NCBI GenBank assembly: GCA_947494325.1
Contig: CANLUS010000006.1
Location: 124,001-188,000 of the forward strand
Length of the DNA stretch: 64,000 nucleotides
Direction of reading: 5' to 3'
Source: an uncultured Flavobacteriaceae bacterium
GTDB taxonomy: Bacteria > Bacteroidota > Bacteroidia > Flavobacteriales > Flavobacteriaceae
Shown here: positions 8,943-16,770 of the stretch, piece after piece
Layout: each line of letters begins with the position of its first letter
Position numbering within the stretch: the first letter of the stretch is position 1
The notes under the pieces: generated by a model
Databases searched by the model: none
The model's input: the letters and a program-made list of their open reading frames with translations, nothing else
Told to the model about the DNA's origin: nothing
Translations under genes and position numbers: made by a program

Positions 8943-10057
8943 GAAATATCAAGTTTTCTATAATTGTATTCATATTACTAGTTGGAATTACTTCATGCAA
9001 AACGGCTAAATACAATGATCTTTCGAATGGATTGTACGCAGATATTGAAACAACAAAAGGAGATATCTTATTAGAATTGTACTATAAGACAGCGCCCAAT
9101 ACGACGGCCAATTTTGTTTCCTTAGCGGAAGGAAACAACATATATGTAAAAGACCCATTCAAAGGGAAACCTTTTTATAATGGATTGACTTTTCACCGTG
9201 TTGTAGAAAATTTTATGATCCAAGGTGGCGATCCCAATGGAAATGGATCAGGAGGTCCGGGTTATAAATTTGAAAATGAACGACCTAAAAATGATGATGG
9301 TACTGATATGTATTTATATGATAAACCTGGTGTTTTAGGAATGGCGAATGCTGGAGGTACCGATACCAATGGGAGTCAATTTTTTATTACGCATGTTGAG
9401 TATCCAAGTTTGAATGGCGGATATACTGTTTTTGGTCAGTTAGTGAAAGGACAAAATGTTGTTGACAGCATTGCTATCGGTGACAAAATGAATAGTGTCA
9501 ATATTATAAGAGTTGGTAAAGAAGCGAAGAAATTCAATGCAGCTAAAGTATTTAGCACCTATTTTGCGAAACTAGAAGAAGCTGCCAGAATTAAACAAGA
9601 AAAATTGGCAAAATCAAAAGAGGATTTCTTGTCTTTGGTAGAAGAAAACAAAAAGAAGGCGAAGGAATTTCCATCAGGATTAAAAATGTTGATGACGGAA
9701 GAAGGTACGGGCATTAAACCCAAGTTAGGTACAAGTGTTCGAGTTAATTGCTCCGGTTATTTTAAAGATGGAAATTTGTTCTATTCAACATATAAGGAAG
9801 TTGCTGAAAAATATGGCAAATACAATGCTCAGGCTGATGCTAGAGGAGCTTACAATCCATTTAAAAGAGTATATAGTGGTGAGGCCAAACTAATACCAGG
9901 TTTCAGAGAAGGCATGTTAAATATGAACTATGGAGATAAGGCTATGTTATTTATACCTGCTCATTTGGGTTATGGAGCTCAAAGAAATGGTCCGATTCCG
10001 CCTAATACAGATTTAATTTTTGAAATAGAAATAGTTGATGAAAGTAAAGATCAATAA
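8939..10057 (+). CDS. Fused cyclophilin + FKBP peptidyl-prolyl isomerase lipoprotein
   Basis: A 372-residue exported protein joining two unrelated isomerase folds. After a lipoprotein signal (lipobox cysteine at residue 20, LLVGITSC) there is a cyclophilin domain at about 30-195 (FHRVVENFMIQGGDPNGNG, GSQFFITH). A charged helical linker at about 195-245 follows (KLEEAARIKQEKLAKSKEDF), then an FKBP domain at about 255-370 (GTSVRVNCSGYF, LIPGFREGMLNMNYGDKA, LGYGAQRNGPIPPNTDLIF). It starts within the gldI stop (ATGA) and so is translationally coupled to gldI. Acting next to GldI, it likely helps fold periplasmic or outer-membrane clients. The cyclophilin part keeps the FHRVV and Q-F-F core. Confidence 0.9.
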   Translation: MRNIKFSIIVFILLVGITSCKTAKYNDLSNGLYADIETTKGDILLELYYKTAPNTTANFVSLAEGNNIYVKDPFKGKPFYNGLTFHRVVENFMIQGGDPNGNGSGGPGYKFENERPKNDDGTDMYLYDKPGVLGMANAGGTDTNGSQFFITHVEYPSLNGGYTVFGQLVKGQNVVDSIAIGDKMNSVNIIRVGKEAKKFNAAKVFSTYFAKLEEAARIKQEKLAKSKEDFLSLVEENKKKAKEFPSGLKMLMTEEGTGIKPKLGTSVRVNCSGYFKDGNLFYSTYKEVAEKYGKYNAQADARGAYNPFKRVYSGEAKLIPGFREGMLNMNYGDKAMLFIPAHLGYGAQRNGPIPPNTDLIFEIEIVDESKDQ

Positions 10058-10061
10058 AATG

Positions 10062-10089
10062 AAAAGTGGGCCTACAGCTCACTTTTTTT
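10062..10089. terminator. Terminator between the isomerase operon and meaB
   Basis: A hairpin with stem AAAAGTGGGC (10062-10071) and GCTCACTTTT, including one G-T wobble, and a five-base loop, then a T-run. It overlaps the stop codon of meaB and can serve the convergent transcripts in both directions. Confidence 0.7.
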
Positions 10090-11169
10090 ATAATATAATT
10101 TGAGTAAATGTTCGGCAGCATCGAACGGTGTTACTTTTAGGTTATTCACTTTTTCTAATTGGTTATCAAAGCCTTTTTTTATTGAAGGATGAGAATAAAA
10201 AGTATCTTTCAATTGTTGATTGATAGTTTCTAATAACCAAAATTTATTTTGTTCATTGCGACGTTGTTCAAAATAGTTGCTCTTGGCTGTAAGCGCAAAA
10301 TAATCCTCCATAATTTTCCAAACCTTATCAATATCAGTATTATTCTGAGCACTACAAGTAGTCACTTTTGGTTGCCAAGTACTTTCTTTTAAAGGATATA
10401 AATGCAATGCTCGAGCGAATTCTAATTTAGCCAATTTAGCGCGCTTTAAATTATCACCATCTGCTTTATTGATTACGATTGCGTCTGCCATTTCAATAAT
10501 GCCTCTTTTGATACCTTGTAATTCATCTCCAGCTCCGGCGAGCTTTAGCAACAAGAAAAAGTCAACCATAGAATGAACAGCAGTTTCTGATTGTCCTACA
10601 CCAACTGTTTCTATAAGTATCGTGTCAAATCCGGCTGCTTCACATAAAACGATAGCTTCTCTCGTTTTTTTCGCTACGCCACCAAGAGATTCTCCGGAAG
10701 GAGAAGGACGAATAAAGGCATTTTCATTGTTGACTAATGTTTCCATGCGGGTTTTATCACCTAGAATACTTCCTCTATGAATAGAACTACTTGGGTCTAC
10801 TGCTAATACTGCTACTTTTTTATCCAATCCAGTAAGATAGGTGCCAAAAACTTCAATAAATGTACTTTTACCCACGCCTGGCACGCCAGTTACACCAATC
10901 CGAACTGAATTATTGGCATATGGAAGACACGCTGTAATTATTTTAGAGGCTAGGCGCTGATGCTTTAAATTGGTACTTTCGGCTAAGGTAATAGCACGAC
11001 TTAAATAACTTCGGTCACCTTTTACTATATGATCGATAAATTCTTGAGCCGCAGGGAGCTTTCTCCTTTTCAATTTTATTTTATTGATGGAAGCTCCATC
11101 CGTTGTTTTCGGTTGATCGATTCCATCAATTTCATGTAAGGCACGATTATGTTGTTTTTTCTTACTCAT
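10072..11169 (-). CDS. meaB: Methylmalonyl-CoA mutase-associated GTPase MeaB
   Basis: A 365-residue G3E-family GTPase that protects adenosylcobalamin-dependent methylmalonyl-CoA mutase and gates cofactor loading. Motifs are complete: Walker A GVPGVGKS at 95-102, VDPSSSIHRGSILGDKTRM, the PSPSGESLGG switch, ETVGVGQSE (switch region/Walker B) and the guanine-specifying NKAD. The gene is divergent from the ECF sigma-factor gene and ends in a shared terminator. The mutase itself is not in the window, but a cobalamin adenosyltransferase lies at 55 kb, which supports B12 use by this organism. Confidence 0.95.
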   Translation of the reverse strand: MSKKKQHNRALHEIDGIDQPKTTDGASINKIKLKRRKLPAAQEFIDHIVKGDRSYLSRAITLAESTNLKHQRLASKIITACLPYANNSVRIGVTGVPGVGKSTFIEVFGTYLTGLDKKVAVLAVDPSSSIHRGSILGDKTRMETLVNNENAFIRPSPSGESLGGVAKKTREAIVLCEAAGFDTILIETVGVGQSETAVHSMVDFFLLLKLAGAGDELQGIKRGIIEMADAIVINKADGDNLKRAKLAKLEFARALHLYPLKESTWQPKVTTCSAQNNTDIDKVWKIMEDYFALTAKSNYFEQRRNEQNKFWLLETINQQLKDTFYSHPSIKKGFDNQLEKVNNLKVTPFDAAEHLLKLYYKKSEL

Positions 11170-11185
11170 ATGTACTTTTAAACAA

Positions 11186-11218
11186 TTACAATTTTTGTAA
11201 AAGTTGTAAGAATTGTAA
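11186..11218. repeat. Four TTGTAA/TTACAA boxes at 9-base period
   Basis: One inverted copy TTACAA at 11186-11191 is followed by direct copies TTGTAA at 11195, 11204 and 11213, so every box starts 9 bases after the last. The first two form a palindrome with a three-base centre. The run lies between the divergent meaB and sigma-factor genes, 18 bases or more upstream of the meaB start. It looks like a protein-binding array, but no regulator can be named. Confidence 0.55.
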
Positions 11219-11295
11219 ATTTAAAATAATTATTTTTAGGAAACTGCAACACTACTTTTATTTCGTCGTATTTAAAACAGAAGCAACTTAATTAA

Positions 11296-11844
11296 ATGAG
11301 CCAGACCAAATTTTTGCAATCACGACTGATAGCCGAATGTAAGCTTAACAATCAAAAGGCACAAATGCAAGTGTATGATATGTATTGTGGAGCAATGTAT
11401 AATACGGCATATAATTTTGTGAAGAATGAAGCGGTTGCAGAGGATATGGCTCAAGAAGGATTTATTAAGGCTTTTAAAAAAATTGAAACATTCAACGAAG
11501 AAGTGTCGTTCGGAGCATGGCTCAAGAAAATTGTAATCAATCTTTGTTTGGATTGGTTGAAAAAAAGAAAACTAAATGTCATTTCGATAGATAATAGTAA
11601 CATTCAGGTTGCTGATGAAGATAACTGGGAGGTGGATGATAGTATTACTATGAAATGCATTCATGAATCAATCCAAAAATTGCCAGACAAATACAAAGTA
11701 GTTGTGAAGCTTTTTCTATTAGAAGGATATGATCATCAAGAAATAGCGCAGATATTGAGTATTTCTGAAGTAGCCTCAAGATCACAGTTATTTAGAGGGA
11801 AGAATAAATTAAAAGAATTATTAAAACAATATAATTATGCCTAA
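11296..11844 (+). CDS. ECF-type RNA polymerase sigma factor
   Basis: A 182-residue sigma-70 family factor with only regions 2 and 4, the extracytoplasmic-function arrangement. Region 2 (about 30-95) contains AEDMAQEGFIKAFKKI and FGAWLKKIVINLCLDWLKKRK, the promoter-melting and -10-recognition helices. Region 4 (about 120-178) contains LPDKYKVVVKLFLLEGYDHQ and EIAQILSISEVASRSQLFRG, the -35-binding helix-turn-helix. It overlaps the next gene by 8 bases and that gene encodes a one-helix membrane protein that is probably its anti-sigma factor. The signal it responds to is not evident; envelope stress is a usual theme for this arrangement. Confidence 0.93.
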   Translation: MSQTKFLQSRLIAECKLNNQKAQMQVYDMYCGAMYNTAYNFVKNEAVAEDMAQEGFIKAFKKIETFNEEVSFGAWLKKIVINLCLDWLKKRKLNVISIDNSNIQVADEDNWEVDDSITMKCIHESIQKLPDKYKVVVKLFLLEGYDHQEIAQILSISEVASRSQLFRGKNKLKELLKQYNYA

Positions 11845-12391
11845 AGATATAAGAGAGATATTAAAAGAGGCTCAAAATTCTAGAGAATTACAGGAAAATC
11901 ATCGTGCACGATTTGAAAATCGATTGCAACAATTACATAAAACAAAAAAGAGACCTACCTATTTTTTCTTAAAAGTAGCAGCTTCTATCGCAATTATTCT
12001 AAGTGCAGGTTATTTTATGCTCGATACGAATCCTACTATAATTGAAGACCCTATTGATAGCTCAAATAGTATAAATTTAAGTAGTGTTTCTCCAGAAATG
12101 AAACAAATTGAAGATTATTACGTGACGGCTATTAACTATGAAATAGCAAGTTTAGAGGTCACATCCGAAAACCAAGCCATTTTAGATGATTATTTAGATA
12201 AAATTGGAAAGCTCACTGATGATTATGTTCGATTGAATACCGAACTTTCTAAAAATGGAATAAATGAAAAAACAATCAACGCCTTAATCACCAATTTACA
12301 ATTACGCTTGCAGTTGTTATTGCAACTGAAAGATACTTTAAATGAAATGAAAACATCAAAAAATGAAGAGAATGAGAACGTTACGATTTAA
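11837..12391 (+). CDS. Single-pass membrane protein, probable anti-sigma factor
   Basis: A 184-residue protein with a basic cytoplasmic N-terminus (about 1-42, MPKDIREILKEAQ...LHKTKKRPTY), one membrane helix at about 43-60 (FFLKVAASIAIILSAGYF) and a helical exterior part rich in Leu/Asn (LITNLQLRLQLLLQLKDTLNEM). I recognise no zinc-binding ASD motif (HxxxCxxC) in the cytoplasmic part. Its 8-base overlap with the ECF sigma gene, its topology and its size all fit an anti-sigma factor, but this is by context, not by family match. It overlaps the next gene by 29 bases. Confidence 0.65.
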   Translation: MPKDIREILKEAQNSRELQENHRARFENRLQQLHKTKKRPTYFFLKVAASIAIILSAGYFMLDTNPTIIEDPIDSSNSINLSSVSPEMKQIEDYYVTAINYEIASLEVTSENQAILDDYLDKIGKLTDDYVRLNTELSKNGINEKTINALITNLQLRLQLLLQLKDTLNEMKTSKNEENENVTI

Positions 12392-13436
12392 GATGATTGC
12401 ATTGTTATTGTGCCTAAGTTTAGGAACAATTTATGCACAGAAACAGAATAAAAAATATACCGAGAAGTTCAATGTAAATAAGGATGTGGCTATAGATATC
12501 AATACCAGATACACCGATATTGAAATAGAAACATGGGATAGAAATGAGGTAGTGATTGAAGGATATATTGAATATGAAGGAGAAGCAACACAAAAAGCTA
12601 TTGACGATTACTTAAAAAGATGGAATTTCGAAGCTTTGGGTAATAAAAGTAGTATTAAGGTCACTTCAAATTCTTCAGGCCTATTTAATATACATACATT
12701 TAACTTTGATGAACCAAACTATGAGAATATATATCCTCACGATATACAGAGTACGGTAAAGAATTTACAGTTTGTAATTCCAGAAGTTTCTGTTGAAGCT
12801 TTAGGAGTACTAGATTCATTACACGTGATCATGCCGGAACTACCTGAAATAGCTGAGTTTCCAGAATTACAAGGAATTCAATCTTTAGGATCTTTCGCTT
12901 TCAATTTAGATGATTCATTTGATTTCTTTATACTTCCTGAAAAATTTGATTTTAAAAAATTTAAGAAAGATAAAAATTACCTGAAGGAATGGAAAAAAAG
13001 AAATGAGAAGCATTTAAAAGGGGCAGACGTAAAAGTTGGTAAAAATTCAATTTCTATTACAATTGATGAAGACGATGAAGTTTCAAAGGAGGAATTAGAG
13101 AAAAGATTGAAGGAGATGAAAGTGCGTCGTGAAGCGCGCCATAAAGAACATAAAGAAAAGTTGAAAAAGCGCCAGGCGGAAATTAAAATTAGGATGAATG
13201 AATTAAAAAAGAGAACAGAACAAAGAAATGAAGAGCGAAAAATTGCCTTAGTTAAAAGACAAGAAGCTCGAGAAAGAAGAGTGAAAGAATTAGCTTCAAG
13301 AAGAACAGAAGTTAGAGATATCTTAGCGAAAAGAGAAAAATCTAAGATCAAGAGGATTATTAAAATAAAAGCTCCGAAAGGCGCAAAATTTAATATGAAT
13401 GTAAAGTACGGCTCGATGAGTTTCCCTAAAAATTAA
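12363..13436 (+). CDS. Exported protein with a long highly charged helix; third gene of the ECF sigma operon
   Basis: A 357-residue protein not assigned to a named family. A signal peptide is clear (MIALLLCLSLGTIYAQ, cut near residue 25). Residues 30-120 look like the start of a beta-strand repeat of the kind in putative auto-transporter adhesin (DUF4097-like) proteins: AIDINTRYTDIEIETWDRNEVVIEGYIE is a strand series. Residues about 235-335 are almost purely Lys/Arg/Glu (for example KEELEKRLKEMKVRREARHK), predicted as a single charged helix or coiled coil. The protein then stops soon after a new strand begins (GAKFNMNVKYGSMSFPKN), followed directly by a terminator, so a longer ancestral version may have been shortened. 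Starts at 12363, 12372 or 12393 are all possible. Confidence 0.72.
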   Translation: MKRMRTLRFKMIALLLCLSLGTIYAQKQNKKYTEKFNVNKDVAIDINTRYTDIEIETWDRNEVVIEGYIEYEGEATQKAIDDYLKRWNFEALGNKSSIKVTSNSSGLFNIHTFNFDEPNYENIYPHDIQSTVKNLQFVIPEVSVEALGVLDSLHVIMPELPEIAEFPELQGIQSLGSFAFNLDDSFDFFILPEKFDFKKFKKDKNYLKEWKKRNEKHLKGADVKVGKNSISITIDEDDEVSKEELEKRLKEMKVRREARHKEHKEKLKKRQAEIKIRMNELKKRTEQRNEERKIALVKRQEARERRVKELASRRTEVRDILAKREKSKIKRIIKIKAPKGAKFNMNVKYGSMSFPKN

Positions 13437-13453
13437 TATCATAACGCATTACT

Positions 13454-13481
13454 AAAAACCACTCTATTGAGTGGTTTTTTT
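13454..13481 (+). terminator. Terminator of the ECF sigma operon
   Basis: Stem of 11 base pairs (AAAAACCACTC and GAGTGGTTTTT) with loop TATT, followed by further Ts. It sits 18 bases after the third operon gene and before the cysS promoter region. Confidence 0.88.
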
Positions 13482-13511
13482 GTTGTAAAAATGTTGTTAC
13501 CTTTACGGTTC

Positions 13512-13519
13512 TAAATTTG
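13512..13519 (+). promoter_or_regulatory. Candidate -7 element for cysS
   Basis: TAAATTTG matches TAnnTTTG, with a TTG (13493-13495) 16 bases upstream, one base shorter than the usual spacing. The start codon is at 13529, so the transcript would have a leader of only a few bases. Confidence 0.5.
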
Positions 13520-13528
13520 TCATATTAA

Positions 13529-15004
13529 ATGGAATTATTTAAGAAACAACAGCTCAAAATATACAATTCACTTACCAATAAAAAAGAAAATTTTGAACCC
13601 TTGATTGAAGGCTATATTGGAATGTATGTTTGTGGTCCTACGGTCTATAGTAATGTTCATTTAGGAAATGTAAGATCTTTCATGTCATTTGATATGATTT
13701 TTAGATATTTCAAACATTTAGGATATAAGGTACGATATGTGCGAAATATAACAGATGCTGGTCATTTAGAAAATGATGCCGATGTAGGAGAAGATAGAAT
13801 CGCAAAAAAAGCACGTCTCGAACAAATAGAGCCCATGGAAGTTGTACAACAATATACTGTTGATTTTCATAATGTGCTACAACAATTTAATTTCCTGCCG
13901 CCAAGTATTGAACCAACGGCTACCGGTCATATCGTAGAGCAAATAGAAATAATCAAATCGATTTTAGCGGAAGAACTAGCGTATGAGGTAAATGGATCTG
14001 TTTATTTTGACGTTCTGAAATACAATGAAAAAGAGAATTATGGTATTTTGAGCGGTAGAAATATAGAAGATGCTATTCATAATACTAGAGTATTAGACGG
14101 GCAATCGGAAAAAAGGAATCCACAAGATTTTGCGTTGTGGAAAAAAGCTCAACCTGAACATATTATGCGTTGGCCATCTCCTTGGAGTGATGGTTTTCCG
14201 GGATGGCATCTTGAATGTACCGCAATGAGCACGAAATATTTAGGAGAACAGTTTGATATTCATGGTGGTGGAATGGATTTAAAATTCCCACATCATGAAT
14301 GTGAAATTGCGCAAGCAAAAGCTAGTAATAAAAAATCACCTGTTCGATATTGGATGCATGGTAATATGCTGACCCTGAACGGAAAAAAAATGGCTAAGTC
14401 TACTGGAAACAATATTTTACCTAGTGAAATTATAAGTGGAAATAATGATATTTTAAGTAAAGCTTTCCCGGCTACAGTTGCGCGATTTTTTATGTTGCAA
14501 GCACATTACAGAAGTATTTTAGATTTTTCAAATGATGCTTTAGTGGCTGCCGAAAAAGGATATAATAGATTGATGAACGGTATCAACGATTTAGATGAAT
14601 TGAAGGCTGCGCCAATATCTTCACTAGATATTGAACCTTGGAAAAATTCTTGTTACGAAGCGATGAACGACGATTTTAATACACCAATTTTAATAGCACA
14701 ACTATTCGAAGGTGTGCGATATATAAATCAAATGAAGGAAAGTAAGGCTTCATTAAATGATGCTGATTTAAAGGAGTTTAAGAATGTGTTTAACGCTTTT
14801 ACTTTTGACGTGTTAGGACTCGAAAATGTGTCTATACAAGATAATTCTGATAAACTTTCTGGGGTTGTAGAAATGCTTATAGGTATGCGTAATGATGCTA
14901 GAGCCAATAAAGATTGGGCCTTGTCGGATAAGATTCGAGATGAGTTATTAGAAATAGGAATTCAATTAAAAGATGGCAAAGAAGGAACAACATTTTCGAT
15001 GTAA
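13529..15004 (+). CDS. cysS: Cysteine--tRNA ligase
   Basis: Class I aminoacyl-tRNA synthetase that charges tRNA-Cys. Length 491 residues, in the family range. The N-terminal Rossmann part has [17 protein letters not shown], holding both a zinc-ligand cysteine and the HIGH-type motif (HLGN). The GWHLECTAM and HHECEIAQ segments carry further zinc ligands. The KMSKS-type motif appears as KKMAKSTGN. The C-terminal helical anticodon-binding (DALR) part ends with [25 protein letters not shown]. It is followed five bases later by a DUF3291 gene on the same strand, then yidD and lgt. Confidence 0.97.
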   Translation: MELFKKQQLKIYNSLTNKKENFEPLIEGYIGMYVCGPTVYSNVHLGNVRSFMSFDMIFRYFKHLGYKVRYVRNITDAGHLENDADVGEDRIAKKARLEQIEPMEVVQQYTVDFHNVLQQFNFLPPSIEPTATGHIVEQIEIIKSILAEELAYEVNGSVYFDVLKYNEKENYGILSGRNIEDAIHNTRVLDGQSEKRNPQDFALWKKAQPEHIMRWPSPWSDGFPGWHLECTAMSTKYLGEQFDIHGGGMDLKFPHHECEIAQAKASNKKSPVRYWMHGNMLTLNGKKMAKSTGNNILPSEIISGNNDILSKAFPATVARFFMLQAHYRSILDFSNDALVAAEKGYNRLMNGINDLDELKAAPISSLDIEPWKNSCYEAMNDDFNTPILIAQLFEGVRYINQMKESKASLNDADLKEFKNVFNAFTFDVLGLENVSIQDNSDKLSGVVEMLIGMRNDARANKDWALSDKIRDELLEIGIQLKDGKEGTTFSM

Positions 15005-15009
15005 CCATT

Positions 15010-15453
15010 ATGGAATATCAACTTGCACAGATTAACATTGCAAAGCTTTTAAAACCAATTGATCACCCTCAAATAGCCGATTTCGTCAATCAGCTTGATG
15101 AAATTAATGCCTTGGCTGAAAAGAGCAAGGGTTTTGTTTGGAGATTGAAAGATGACGGAAGTAATGATGCCACAAGTATTAACCCTTTCGAAGATCCTCA
15201 TATAATAGTGAATATGTCAGTTTGGCAAGATACAGAGACTTTAAAAGAATATGTATACAATTCTGCTCATGTTAGGGTGTTGACTAGAAGAAAGGACTGG
15301 TTCGAAAAACCAGCGAAAGCGCATATGGCCTTATGGTGGATAAAAAAGGACGAGTTTCCAACTGCTGAAGAGGGTAAAAAACGTATAGAATACTTGCAGC
15401 TACATGGAAATTCTAAGTATGCTTTTACATTTAGAAATATTATAAAACCTTAG
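15010..15453 (+). CDS. DUF3291 domain-containing protein
   Basis: A 147-residue soluble protein of the DUF3291 family (ferredoxin-like, ABM/dimeric alpha-beta-barrel relatives). Family features are visible: an opening strand [22 protein letters not shown], the [20 protein letters not shown] segment, and [21 protein letters not shown]. Relatives include antibiotic-biosynthesis-monooxygenase-like proteins, but no reaction is established for DUF3291. It starts five bases after cysS and is likely cotranscribed with it; the neighbourhood gives no further clue. Confidence 0.85.
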   Translation: MEYQLAQINIAKLLKPIDHPQIADFVNQLDEINALAEKSKGFVWRLKDDGSNDATSINPFEDPHIIVNMSVWQDTETLKEYVYNSAHVRVLTRRKDWFEKPAKAHMALWWIKKDEFPTAEEGKKRIEYLQLHGNSKYAFTFRNIIKP

Positions 15454-15467
15454 TAAATATAAACTTC

Positions 15468-15725
15468 CTGAAAAAAATTACTAAAATAATAGCATTGCCT
15501 TTTATAGGTTTAGTACGATTTTATCAAGTCGCAATTTCTCCATATACACCCGCTACTTGTAGATATACACCTACCTGTTCTCATTATACAGTTGAGGCTT
15601 TACAAAAACATGGAATTTTTACAGGGGGGTGGTTAGGAATTAAAAGAATATTTAGTTGTCACCCTTGGGGAGGTAGTGGTTATGATCCGGTCCCTGAAAA
15701 AAGACATTCTCCAAAGAAAAACTAA
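15468..15725 (+). CDS. yidD: Membrane protein insertion efficiency factor YidD
   Basis: YidD is a small cytoplasmic, inner-membrane-associated protein that helps YidC insert membrane proteins. Conserved motifs are present: [28 protein letters not shown], and [13 protein letters not shown]. The start is unusual. The homologous N-terminal amphipathic stretch ([15 protein letters not shown]) has no in-frame ATG or GTG. A CTG at 15468 gives about 85 residues, the usual family length; a TTG at 15495 gives only 76 and cuts into that helix; an ATA at 15459 would give the family-like (M)NFLKKI. I chose 15468; automated calls would likely pick 15495. It lies 14 bases after the DUF3291 gene. Confidence 0.88.
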   Translation: MKKITKIIALPFIGLVRFYQVAISPYTPATCRYTPTCSHYTVEALQKHGIFTGGWLGIKRIFSCHPWGGSGYDPVPEKRHSPKKN

Positions 15726-15787
15726 ATACCTTATCCTACATCATAAAGAATCTATTAATTTATATATTTACATTCTTAAATTATCTT

Positions 15788-16708
15788 ATGAATATATCAT
15801 TGTTTATTGATTGGAATTTCGATCCAGACTTATTTAAAATTGGAAGCTTTCCGATTAAATATTATAGCTTAACTTATGTACTGGCTTTTGTATTAGGCTT
15901 ACAAGTCATGAAGCGCATATTTATAAAGGATAATATTTCATTAGATAAATTAGATCCACTCTTTATTTATACGATCCTCGCAATGTTAATTGGAGCAAGA
16001 ACTGGACATTATTTATTTTATGAAGAAAATTATTCTTGGTCTGAGGTATTTTTACCATTTAAGTTAGATCCGTTTGAGTATACCGGATTTAGAGGATTGG
16101 CGAGTCATGGAGCAATTATTGGTATTGTGATAGCGATGTATTTTTATAGTAAAAAAGTTGTTAAGAAACCCATGTTATGGACTTTGGATAGAATGGTGAT
16201 TCCTTCGGCATTAGGAGCTATGTTCGTTCGTTTAGGAAATTTATTTAACTCTGAAATTGTTGGTAAAGCCACCGGTTCTGATTCAGGTTTTAGGTTTATT
16301 AGACATGACATTGGAGATTATAAAGCAATGGGTAGCACCAATACGTCAACACCTAACGAAGCTTATGATTTGATTTTAAATAACCCTGCTTATAAACATA
16401 TTCTAGATGATGTGCCTAATAGGTATCCCACTCAAATTTACGAGGCACTGGGGTATTTGGTTACCTTTTTAATTTTATGGTATTTATATAACAAAACTGA
16501 TAAGAAACAAAAAACAGGTTACCTTTTTGGTGTTTTTATGGTGTTATTATGGTCTGTTAGGTTTGTAGTAGAATTTTTCAAGGAAGCACAGGTAGAAGGT
16601 CGAGAAGATTGGGTTTTTAATGCATTAAATACAGGACAAGTATTGAGTATTCCGTTAACCCTAATAGGACTTTATTTCATGTTCAGAAGTGTTAAAAAAA
16701 CAGCATAA
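15788..16708 (+). CDS. lgt: Prolipoprotein diacylglyceryl transferase
   Basis: Transfers diacylglycerol from phosphatidylglycerol to the lipobox cysteine of prolipoproteins, the first step of lipoprotein maturation in the inner membrane. A 306-residue multi-pass protein with about seven hydrophobic segments. Motifs include GARTGHYLFYEENYS, GFRGLASHGAIIG, and the Lgt signature RLGNLFNSEIVG near residue 147, with its essential Asn and Glu. It also has the C-terminal RPTQ/YPTQIYEALGY-type segment. The many lipoproteins in this window depend on it. It follows yidD by 62 bases, which include a weaker promoter-like TATATTTA. Confidence 0.96.
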   Translation: MNISLFIDWNFDPDLFKIGSFPIKYYSLTYVLAFVLGLQVMKRIFIKDNISLDKLDPLFIYTILAMLIGARTGHYLFYEENYSWSEVFLPFKLDPFEYTGFRGLASHGAIIGIVIAMYFYSKKVVKKPMLWTLDRMVIPSALGAMFVRLGNLFNSEIVGKATGSDSGFRFIRHDIGDYKAMGSTNTSTPNEAYDLILNNPAYKHILDDVPNRYPTQIYEALGYLVTFLILWYLYNKTDKKQKTGYLFGVFMVLLWSVRFVVEFFKEAQVEGREDWVFNALNTGQVLSIPLTLIGLYFMFRSVKKTA

Positions 16709-16770
16709 ATTATAGGATGATTTCTCTCCATAAAGAAGGAATTACATTTTGTTAAGTTTTAAATTTATAG

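Noticed and set aside
11239-11267. GGAAAC and CGTC resembling an ECF-type promoter upstream of the sigma gene
   Set aside because: The spacing between them is 19 bases, longer than the usual 16-17, and single matches are common, so self-regulation by this sigma factor is not claimed.
12363-13436. A frameshift truncating the third gene of the ECF operon
   Set aside because: There is no homologous continuation downstream: a terminator and the cysS promoter region follow at once.
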